Assembly (NCBI RefSeq): GCF_026013545.1
Contig: NZ_JAPDOG010000009.1
Coordinates: forward strand, 96,906 to 160,905
DNA length: 64,000 nucleotides
Direction of reading: 5' to 3'
Origin: Defluviimonas salinarum
GTDB lineage: Bacteria; Pseudomonadota; Alphaproteobacteria; Rhodobacterales; Rhodobacteraceae
Below are positions 57,799 through 64,000 of the stretch, in pieces. The translations under genes were made by a program, and so were the position numbers. How positions within the stretch are numbered: position 1 is the first letter of the stretch; each line of letters starts with the position of its first letter. The notes under the pieces are model-generated. The model did not search any database, was not told where the DNA came from, and was given only the letters and a program-made list of their open reading frames with translations.

Positions 57799-59109
57799 AT
57801 GCTTTCCGTGCTCGCGAACCGCACCTACCGCCACCTCTTCGCGGCGCAGGTGATCGCGCTGATCGGCACCGGCCTTGCCACCGTCGCGCTCGGGCTTCTC
57901 GCCTGGCAGATCGCGGGTGAGGATGCCGGGCTCGTGCTCGGCACGGCGCTCGCGATCAAGATGGTGGCCTATGTGACGCTGGCGCCTGTGGCCTCGGCCT
58001 TTGCCGACCGGGTGCCGCGCCGCGCGATGCTCGTCGCGCTCGACCTGATCCGGGCGGCGGTCGCAGTGGCGCTTCCGTTCGTGAGCGACGTCTGGCACAT
58101 CTATGTGCTGATCTTCCTCCTGCAGGCCGCCTCGGCTGGCTTCACCCCGACCTTCCAGGCGACGATCCCCGATGTCCTGCCGGACGAGGGCGAGTACACC
58201 CGCGCGCTGTCGCTCTCGCGACTTGCCTACGACCTCGAAAGCCTCTTGTCGCCTATGCTCGCGGCGGCGTTGCTCACGGTGGTCAGCTTCCCCGTCCTTT
58301 TCGGCGGCACGGTGATCGGTTTCCTCGCCTCGGCGGCATTGCTCCTGACGGTGACGCTGCCCTCGCCGAAGCCGGCCCGGCCGCGCGGCATCTGGGACCG
58401 CACGACGCGCGGCACACGCATCTATCTCGCCACGCCGCGCCTGCGCGGGCTGCTGGCGCTGAACCTCGCGGTAGCGGCGGCCGGTGCGATGGTCATCGTC
58501 AACACCGTCGTCCTCGTCAAGGCGCGCCTTGGTCTCGGCGAGCCGCAGGTGGCTCTGGCGCTCGCGGCCTTCGGCGGCGGCTCGATGGCGGCGGCCCTGA
58601 TCCTGCCGAAACTGCTTGAGCGGATAGCCGACCGCCCCGCGATGATCACCGGCGCCGCGATCCTGGCCTTGGGCACGTTCGTCGGTCCGCTCGCGGGATC
58701 GCTGCCGGTGCTGATGGCCCTTTGGGTCGTCATCGGCTTTGGCTACAGCCTGACCCAGACGCCGACCGGTCGGCTGCTGCGGCGCTCCGCCCAACCGGAG
58801 GACCGCCCGGCAATCTTCGCCGCGCAGTTCGCGTTGAGCCATGCTTGCTGGCTTCTGACCTATCCGCTCGCAGGACGCTTTGGTGCTGCTTTCGGGCTGG
58901 ACACCACGTTCCTCCTGATGGCGGCGCTCGCTGTGCTCGGCGTCGTTCTGGCGCTGCGCCTCTGGCCGGCCGCCGAGCCCGATGCCCTGCCTCACACGCA
59001 TCCGGACCTGCCCGCCGATCATCCGCATCTGAAGGAACACGGGATAGAAAGCCACCGGCATTCTGTCGTCATCGATGATCTGCACCCGCGCTGGCCGCAC
59101 GGCGCCTGA
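57799..59109 (+). CDS. MFS metal exporter with His-rich C-terminal tail (NreB-like)
   Basis: A 436-residue twelve-helix MFS protein (ANRTYRHLFAAQVIALIGTGLATVALGLLAW start; SAFADRVPRRAMLVALD loop). The last 40 residues, HTHPDLPADHPHLKEHG..SHRHSVVIDDLHPRWPHGA, are rich in His, as in nickel exporters of the NreB type. It starts 6 bases after the repressor gene, forming a metal-responsive operon. Metal specificity is inferred. Confidence 0.82.
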   Translation: MLSVLANRTYRHLFAAQVIALIGTGLATVALGLLAWQIAGEDAGLVLGTALAIKMVAYVTLAPVASAFADRVPRRAMLVALDLIRAAVAVALPFVSDVWHIYVLIFLLQAASAGFTPTFQATIPDVLPDEGEYTRALSLSRLAYDLESLLSPMLAAALLTVVSFPVLFGGTVIGFLASAALLLTVTLPSPKPARPRGIWDRTTRGTRIYLATPRLRGLLALNLAVAAAGAMVIVNTVVLVKARLGLGEPQVALALAAFGGGSMAAALILPKLLERIADRPAMITGAAILALGTFVGPLAGSLPVLMALWVVIGFGYSLTQTPTGRLLRRSAQPEDRPAIFAAQFALSHACWLLTYPLAGRFGAAFGLDTTFLLMAALAVLGVVLALRLWPAAEPDALPHTHPDLPADHPHLKEHGIESHRHSVVIDDLHPRWPHGA

Positions 59110-59481
59110 GACCGGACGCCAGCGCGTTGATCGCGTTTTCCGGGCTGTTCCTGGCCGCGTTTCTCGCGGCAGCGCTCGTTGAGCCTCCCCAACGGAATTG
59201 GCCTGCCACGATGGTTAATGTCATTTTGCCCCTCCTCGGGACTCCCTCGGAGAACCGACGAGCCCCAACTCTTGAACCAAGCAGGCTTTCAGAAAGCATG
59301 AGTGGGGCTAACCACAATCGGATTGCTCACACATGTAAAGGCTTGATAAAGTTCATTGGAAGCGCATTGATTGAAGAAGTGGCGACAAAAGTTCATCTGG
59401 ATCGCCCGACGAGTAGACATGCGGACGTTTAGAAACCCGCAAGGTTGTTCAACTAAGAGCCGTTAGCGGAAGGAGTAGAGA
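59110..59481. other. 372-base stretch without a recognisable gene
   Basis: Follows the MFS gene and has clearly lower GC than the flanks. A 101-codon plus-strand frame (59127-59432) begins with a hydrophobic run but then loses any pattern. It likely holds the promoter of the lipoprotein gene. Confidence 0.45.
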
Positions 59482-59751
59482 ATGATCCGAGCAGCAGGAA
59501 TCGTCTTAATCATGGCGGCGAGTTTCGGCATCGTTTCGGGGTGCACGGACAATCAGGGCGTCAACGCAGCTTCGGGCGCGCTCGTGGGTGCTGCGGTTGG
59601 GAACCAGTTCGGTAGCGGCAGCGGCAAAACCGCCGCGACGCTGGTCGGAGCGGCGGTCGGCGCGCAGGTCGGAGCGAACCAGCCGACATCGCGCACTTGC
59701 ACGTATCGGAACCCGCAAACCGGTCAAACCTATCAGGCCGCCTGCCCTTAA
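59482..59751 (+). CDS. Glycine-zipper lipoprotein (17-kDa surface antigen-like, short)
   Basis: An 89-residue product with a type II signal peptide (VSGC lipobox, Cys near 21). The mature part has a Gly-zipper: SGALVGAAVGNQFGSGSGKTAATLVGAAVGAQVG (residues about 31-65), ending with TCTYRNPQTGQTYQAACP, which carries two Cys. Small outer-membrane lipoproteins of this type are common; role unknown. RBS AAGGAG. Confidence 0.82.
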   Translation: MIRAAGIVLIMAASFGIVSGCTDNQGVNAASGALVGAAVGNQFGSGSGKTAATLVGAAVGAQVGANQPTSRTCTYRNPQTGQTYQAACP

Positions 59752-60162
59752 GCGCCACCCACTGCGGCAGGATTTAGCGCCCCAAGTTGTCCAGGTGTTC
59801 AGTCCCGGCATCTGGTGGATCGGATCGACGATGAATCGATCGGGCTCTGAAATCCAGACCTAGCAGATGTATTCGTAAGGCGTGAGGCCGCTGAGGGTCT
59901 TGAGCCTGCGGCCGAAGTTGTAGGCGGCCATGAAGTCCGCGAGGTGCGCGCGCAGCTGATCGTGGCTCTCGTGGCGGAAGCGTTTCACTGTCGCGTCCTT
60001 GATCGTCCGGTTCATCCGCTCGACCTGGGCGTTGGTCCAACGGTGGTTGGGCTTGGTCAGGCGGTGCTCGATCCCGTTCGCCTCGCAGATAATGTCGAAG
60101 CGCATCTGCCTGGAATCTGGGGTGTTGCTGTTCCTTGGCTGGTCGGCGAACTGGATGCTCCT

Positions 60163-60199
60163 CGCCATCGGGCTCGAACCGATGGCGCCGCGATGGCTC
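60163..60199 (-). repeat. T-arm-like palindrome, copy 1
   Basis: On the minus strand CGCCATCGG-TTCGAGC-CCGATGGCG forms a perfect 9-bp stem with a 7-base loop; GAGCCATCGCGG lies just before it. It interrupts the IS481 transposase at VLTD..IQFADQ and shifts its frame. The loop TTCGAGC matches the tRNA T-loop consensus. A second copy starts exactly 300 bases away. Confidence 0.7.
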
Positions 60200-60462
60200 G
60201 ATCGGTCAGGACCGTGTGGCTCCGGTAGGGAACCGCCACCAGCAGGTGTTCCAGGAACACCCGCGCCGTCCGTAGGCCGGCCTTCTCCACCAGTGGGGCG
60301 ACCGCGCACGTGCTGGTGCGGTCGATGGCACCGAAGAGAAGAGCTTGCCCTCGGCGGTCTGCACCTCGGCGATGTCGATGTGAATGAACCCGATGGGGTA
60401 GCGTTTGAAGCGCTGACGCCTGGGTTTGTCGCCTTCGACATCCGGCAGCCGCGAGATGCATT

Positions 60463-60499
60463 CGCCCTTGGGCTCGAACCAATGGCGCCACAATGGCTC
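60463..60499 (-). repeat. T-arm-like palindrome, copy 2
   Basis: On the minus strand CGCCATTGG-TTCGAGC-CCAAGGGCG, preceded by GAGCCATTGTGG. About 30 of 36 bases equal copy 1. One stem pair is C-G in copy 1 and T-A here (a compensatory change), and one pair is broken. It replaces residues between VLHR and ISRLPD of the IS481 transposase, in frame. Confidence 0.7.
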
Positions 60500-60595
60500 A
60501 TCGCCGAAGTGGCGATGCAGCACCGACCGGGTCAGATACGGGATCGAGGGCTGGAGAGCACAGAGGCAATCGTCCACGGGCAGCAGTGCGTGCCG

Positions 60596-61026
60596 ACGGA
60601 CAACTGGTCGGACTATGACGGGCCGCTGCGCCGCCGGGGCGCGTTGTCGGCCCGGTTCGATCCGGAGATGGAATGGCACGCCAGGAAGAACGGCAAGCGT
60701 TGCCATCCCGAGACTTTCTTCGAGAGCGCGATCCAGATCTGCCTGACCATGAAGGCCCAGTTCGGCCTCCCACTGCGCCAAACGGTCGGTTTGGTCGCGC
60801 GCCCGTTGGAGATGGCCACGCCGGACTGGCCGCGGCCCGGATCAACTGCTCGAAGAGTGCCGGCGAGAGCACCATGTCACGAGACCCCGACCGTCAGAGC
60901 GCCGAAATCCAGATCCGCATCGCCATCGTGAACCGGTTCAACGCACTCGGCACCACCGTGATCCAAGCCGTTGCCCGATGTCGGAACGCTGAGGGCAAAC
61001 CCCGTCCTTTCCCGGATCAGCGCTAA
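60596..61026 (+). mobile_element. IS5-family remnant with internal deletion
   Basis: The plus strand codes an IS5-type N-terminus (NWSDYDGPLRRRGALSARFD..IQICLTMKAQFGLPLRQTVGLV), then, after about 270 bases and in another frame, the IS5 C-terminus (SRDPDRQSAEIQIRIAIVNRFNALGT). The catalytic DDE core between them is deleted, so the copy cannot transpose on its own. Confidence 0.78.
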
Positions 61027-61131
61027 AACGCCGCAGCACCCCACGAAGGATCATCTCCGGCCGCATTCCTCGCGGAAGGGAAGCGATCGATTGATTCCGC
61101 CTTGGAGATGCAAGGCGCGCAATGACCCCGA

Positions 61132-62457
61132 TCAGCGCGCCAGGACCAGTTCCGCCTTGAGCCCGCCGAGCCGTTCGCTTTCGCCGAGCCTGAGCGTGCC
61201 GCCATGACTGCGGGCGATGTCGGCGGTGATCGCGAGCCCCAGGCCAACCCCGGTGCCGCGATCCTGGTTGCGCGCGTCATCGAGCCGGGTGAAGGGGCGC
61301 AACGCCTCCTCGCGCCGTTCTCGCGCGATGCCCGGGCCATCGTCCTCGACCGTGATCCGGATCGCGCGGTCGAGGATCGCCAGCGACACCTCGGCGCGTC
61401 GGCCGTAGCGCACCGCGTTGCCGATCAGGTTCTCGAGCGCGCGGCGCACCGCCCCCGCCCGCATCGGCGCCGCGCCGGCGCCGGTGACCGCGTAGAGCAC
61501 GACGTCCTGCCCCGCGCGCCTTGCGTCCTCGATCACCGCGGTCACGAGCGGCAACGGGTCCAGGACCTTCGCCTCCTCCTCCATCGCATCGCCCCGGACG
61601 AAGGCCAGGAACGCGTCGAGCAGACGCTGCATGTCGTCGACATCGCGGCTCATCGCGGTGGCTTCGGGATCGTCGCCGAGCATCGACAGGCCGAGTTTAA
61701 GCCGCGTCAGCGGCGTGCGCAGGTCGTGGCTGACCCCCGACAGAAGCAACGTGCGCTGTTCGATCTGGCGCTCGATCCGCGCGCGCATGTCGAGAAAGGC
61801 GTTGCCGGCGGAGCGGACCTCGATCGCGCCGGAGGGGCGGTAGGGCTCGATCCGCCCCTTACCGAAGGCCTCGGCGGCGCGCGCCAGCCTGCGGATCGGC
61901 CGGAGCTGGTTGCGCAGGAAGATAAAGGCGATGAGGGTCATCAGAAGGCCGGTCGCCAGCATCAGCACCAGGAGCTGGTGCGGGTTGGTCGCGGCGACCC
62001 GGCTGCGTTCGAAACGGATCGCCATCGGACCGTGCCGGGTCGACATTACCAGCCGCACCGTGCGCAGGTCCGAGACGTCGACCGCGTCGACGCGCTCGAC
62101 CAGGGCGCGCAGCGTCCGGATGACAACTCGGCCCGAGAGATCGTAGAAGACCCGCGCATCCGCCGACGGCGCATCCGTCGCCGCCGGCAGGTCGACGGTC
62201 ATCGCCAGCGCCTCGGCCAGACGCCTCAGCTCGGACCGGGCGGTCGCGGCATCCCCCGCGGTATCGGCGCGCTCGGCGAGATAGGAGATCTCCAGCACGA
62301 CGTTGCGGGTCATCTGTGCTGTCACGCGCTCGAAATGGCGCTGGATGAAGGCTATGGACACGACGATCTGGATGATCACGATGGGCAGGACGAGAATGAG
62401 CGCGGCGCGGCCGTAGAGGCCGCGGGGAAGGATGCTCTTGAACCAGTCGAAACGCAT
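61132..62457 (-). CDS. EnvZ-like sensor histidine kinase
   Basis: A 441-residue inner-membrane sensor. Helices at about residues 15-38 and 165-185 flank a periplasmic domain; a HAMP domain (LRPIRRLARAAEAFGKG) leads to the H-box GVSHDLRTPLTRLKLGLSML (His near 243), N-box ENLIGNAVRYG, and G-boxes DDGPGIAR and GTGVGLGLAI. No response regulator gene lies next to it in this window, unusual for this class. Divergent from the MBL gene. Confidence 0.92.
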   Translation of the reverse strand: MRFDWFKSILPRGLYGRAALILVLPIVIIQIVVSIAFIQRHFERVTAQMTRNVVLEISYLAERADTAGDAATARSELRRLAEALAMTVDLPAATDAPSADARVFYDLSGRVVIRTLRALVERVDAVDVSDLRTVRLVMSTRHGPMAIRFERSRVAATNPHQLLVLMLATGLLMTLIAFIFLRNQLRPIRRLARAAEAFGKGRIEPYRPSGAIEVRSAGNAFLDMRARIERQIEQRTLLLSGVSHDLRTPLTRLKLGLSMLGDDPEATAMSRDVDDMQRLLDAFLAFVRGDAMEEEAKVLDPLPLVTAVIEDARRAGQDVVLYAVTGAGAAPMRAGAVRRALENLIGNAVRYGRRAEVSLAILDRAIRITVEDDGPGIARERREEALRPFTRLDDARNQDRGTGVGLGLAITADIARSHGGTLRLGESERLGGLKAELVLAR

Positions 62458-62499
62458 GGCCGGAGCCTAGCCCCAGCGGTCAGGGAGAGAAAGCGCAAG

Positions 62500-63411
62500 A
62501 TGAAGGAGGAATCGCGGATCCCGCCCCGCCCCGGCAGGGTGCTGCTTCTGGAGCCGGGGCTCCGGACGGTGCTCGCGCCCAACCCCTCGCCGATGACGCT
62601 CCACGGCACCAACAGCTACATCCTCGGCGAAGGCGAGGTCGCGGTGATCGATCCGGGACCGGCCGATCCGGCCCATCTCGCCGCGCTCCTCGGCGCCCTC
62701 GCTCCCGGCGAACGCGTGAGCCACATCTTCGTCACGCATGCCCATCTCGACCATTCGCCGCTCGCGCGGCCGCTGGCCGAGGCGACCGGCGCCCCGGTCC
62801 TCGCCTTTGGCGACGCGCGCGCTGGCCGCTCGGCGCTGATGGAACGGCTGGCGGCCGGGGGCGGGCTCGCCGGCGGTGAGGGTGTCGATGCCGGGTTCGC
62901 GCCCGATATCCGCCTTCGCGACGGCGAGACGGTCGAAGGCGCCGGCTGGACGCTGCGGGCGGTGTACACGCCGGGCCACATGGGCAACCACCTGAGTTTC
63001 GCCTGGCAAGACACGGTCTTCTGCGGCGACCACGTCATGGGCTGGGCGTCGTCTCTGGTTTCTCCGCCCGACGGAGACATGGGGGCCTACATGGCTTCTC
63101 TCGCCCGGCTCGCGGCGACCGGCGCGCGGCGCCTCTATTCCGGCCACGGCGATCCGATTCCCGACGCACAGGCCCGCATCGCCGCGCTGGCCGCCCATCG
63201 CCGCGAACGCGAAGCAGCGATCCTGGGAGCGCTGTCCCGTGGCCCTGCGGATGCCGCGAGCCTCGCCGCGATGATCTACACCGATACGCCGGCACCGCTC
63301 ATGCGCGCGGCCGCCCGAAACGTCTTCGCCCACCTCCTTGATCTCATGGAGAAAAAGATCGCAGAGCCGGAACTATATTCAGGAATCGACGCCCATTTTC
63401 GGCTTCTGTGA
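62500..63411 (+). CDS. MBL-fold hydrolase (LACTB2/RNase-Z-like)
   Basis: A 303-residue metallo-beta-lactamase-fold enzyme: NSYILGEGEVAVIDPGP near residue 38, the metal motif THAHLDHSP near 83, TPGHMGNHLSF near 163, FCGDHVMGW near 177 and SGHGDPI near 215. A C-terminal winged-helix part (about 235-303) matches the beta-lactamase-like 2 group. It may hydrolyse RNA or a thioester. Start at MKEES with AGGGAGAG upstream. Confidence 0.9.
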   Translation: MKEESRIPPRPGRVLLLEPGLRTVLAPNPSPMTLHGTNSYILGEGEVAVIDPGPADPAHLAALLGALAPGERVSHIFVTHAHLDHSPLARPLAEATGAPVLAFGDARAGRSALMERLAAGGGLAGGEGVDAGFAPDIRLRDGETVEGAGWTLRAVYTPGHMGNHLSFAWQDTVFCGDHVMGWASSLVSPPDGDMGAYMASLARLAATGARRLYSGHGDPIPDAQARIAALAAHRREREAAILGALSRGPADAASLAAMIYTDTPAPLMRAAARNVFAHLLDLMEKKIAEPELYSGIDAHFRLL

Positions 63412-63480
63412 AGTTCCTCGAAATTTATCGCAAGACCCTCTGGACGCCCCACGCCGCGCTTGCTATATCGCCCCCGGTGT

Positions 63481-63555
63481 TCCGGCGTAGCTCAGCGGTA
63501 GAGCAGTTGACTGTTAATCAATTGGTCGTAGGTTCGATCCCTACCGCCGGAGCCA
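63481..63555 (+). tRNA. tRNA-Asn(GTT)
   Basis: 75 bases with encoded CCA. TCCGGCG pairs with CGCCGGA, anticodon loop CTGTTAA (GTT), D-arm GCTCAGCGGTAGAGC, T-loop TTCGATC. Confidence 0.97.
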
Positions 63556-63582
63556 AAAATCCCTGCTAAAACAGGTAATTGC

Positions 63583-63605
63583 AAAGCCTCCGCAAGGGGG
63601 CTTTT
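63583..63605 (+). terminator. Terminator downstream of tRNA-Asn
   Basis: AAAGCCTCC (63583-63591), GCAA loop, GGGGGCTTT (63596-63604) with one G-T pair, then a T-rich tail (TTTTGTTGTT). Confidence 0.8.
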
Positions 63606-63671
63606 GTTGTTAATAGCCCAACTCATAAGCAGATCGTAAGCAGGCTGGACAGGCCTAATGAGACGCTGACA

Positions 63672-63878
63672 TTACACAGCGACCAGTTCGGCTAGCTTCG
63701 TCGCTACATCCGACATGGGCTCTTCTGCGGTGCTTAGACCGCTACGCGAGCCAAGCATGGGGCTGACGTCGCGGAGAGCTTCGTAAGTCGTATCATGAAC
63801 AATGGGAACAAGCAGTTCTCGCGCAAGGAGCACCGATAGTTCTTTGTCGGCGATACCCTCTCCACGAATGCGACTCAA
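63672..63878 (-). pseudogene. 3' end of an unknown gene cut by the IS3-type element
   Basis: A 68-codon minus-strand frame (KELSVLLARELLVPIVHDTTYEALRDVSPMLGSRSGLS..LAELVAV) with no start codon other than TTG and no RBS. It runs up to the left end of the insertion sequence at about 63885, so it is probably the tail of a longer gene interrupted by the insertion. No family recognised. Confidence 0.45.
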
Positions 63879-63884
63879 AAACGC

Positions 63885-64000
63885 TGATCCTCCCCCAGTG
63901 AAGTGGTCCGCCGTTATGTTTAGGAGAACGGAGGATCGAAATGGCTACGAAGCGGCACAAACCTGAAGAGATTGTCATGAAGTTGCGGCAGGTTGAGGTG
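63885..64000 (+). mobile_element. IS3-family insertion sequence, left end and orfA start (cut by window edge)
   Basis: The end TGATCCTCCCCCAGTGAAG leads to an RBS (GGAG) and ATG at 63941, coding MATKRHKPEEIVMKLRQVEV, the typical N-terminus of IS3-family OrfA (helix-turn-helix). The rest lies beyond the window. Its left end shares the CCCCCA..GTGGTCCG block with the solo ends at 36.7 and 57.4 kb. Confidence 0.8.

Larger units (their letters stand above)
59860..60595 (-). pseudogene. IS481-family transposase remnant, disrupted
   Basis: Pieces in shifting minus-strand frames: LLPVDDCLCALQPSIPYLTRSVLHR, SRLPDVEGDKPRRQRFKRYPIGFIHIDIAEVQTAEGKLF, and an intact end VERMNRTIKDATVKRF..RAHLADFMAAYNFGRRLKTLSGLTPYEYIC. 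These are the IS481-type rve transposase minus its N-terminus. It is broken by frameshifts, by two copies of a short palindrome, and cut at about 60.59 kb by an IS5 remnant. Confidence 0.85.

Noticed and set aside
51146..61026. A complete integrative element bounded by tRNA-Leu
   Set aside because: Island features are present, but no integrase gene and no second copy of the tRNA 3' end (GTTCGAGTCTTCTC) were found, so boundaries cannot be supported.

Overview
The window is high-GC DNA from an alphaproteobacterium, almost certainly of the Rhodobacteraceae/Paracoccaceae group. This is inferred from gene content and order: rplU-rpmA-GNAT-GNAT-obgE-proB-proA, a ChpT-type histidine phosphotransferase, the ornithine-lipid pair olsB-olsA, DUF3553, DUF1127 and ctaD followed by a DUF2244 gene. 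The genus cannot be named from the sequence alone. Nearly all of it is chromosomal housekeeping DNA; accessory DNA lies at about 35.6-36.8 kb and 51.2-61.0 kb, with an IS3-family element entering at the right edge.

Left part (1-10.7 kb): a DUF1624 membrane protein (partial), tyrS, anmK, rarD-type transporter, fatty acid desaturase, a single-domain globin, eno, an EamA transporter, a DadA-like oxidase, a Fur/Mur regulator and a Ca2+/Na+ antiporter. Next (10.9-23.3 kb): an MttB-like methyltransferase, rplU-rpmA, two acetyltransferases, obgE-proB-proA-DksA-like, chpT, DUF3553, olsB-olsA, a thiamine-phosphate-synthase-like gene, TfoX-N and TrmJ. Then (23.3-31.4 kb): an exported protein, ctaA, M32 carboxypeptidase, MFS transporter, enoyl-CoA hydratase, thioesterase, rplM-rpsI and a small DUF1127 gene facing a MocR regulator across a repeat-rich spacer.

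Middle (31.4-51.2 kb): MocR, AlkA, a carboxylesterase, a 39-residue membrane peptide gene, VOC, HNH, a patch with a truncated HlyC-like gene and an Imm11-like gene, an agmatinase-family ureohydrolase, RidA, tRNA-Gly(CCC), zntB, EEP hydrolase, DUF2238, SelO, nucleoside hydrolase, a degenerate sulfotransferase-like protein, a Hint protein, DUF2244, ctaD, lipB, a peptidoglycan-binding-domain protein and tRNA-Leu(GAG).

Right part (51.2-64 kb): an island-like stretch beginning just after tRNA-Leu. It holds a single-chain adenylation-carrier-acyltransferase-3 protein, an IS3 orfB scar, Usp plus a BCCT transporter, an IS end scar, a CsoR/RcnR-type metal repressor with a clear palindromic operator and an NreB-like MFS exporter with a His-rich tail, a glycine-zipper lipoprotein, and a nested IS481/IS5 wreck. 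Chromosomal genes resume with an EnvZ-like kinase, an MBL-fold hydrolase and tRNA-Asn, before a gene remnant cut by an IS3-family element.

The most unusual signals are: (1) the one-protein A-CP-AT3 enzyme at 51.9-54.4 kb; (2) two copies of a tRNA-T-arm-like palindrome inserted in the IS481 remnant, with a compensatory base-pair change between them; (3) four dispersed copies of a hairpin plus CGGGGTATTTGG-type intergenic repeat; and (4) the operator-like repeats between DUF1127 and MocR.
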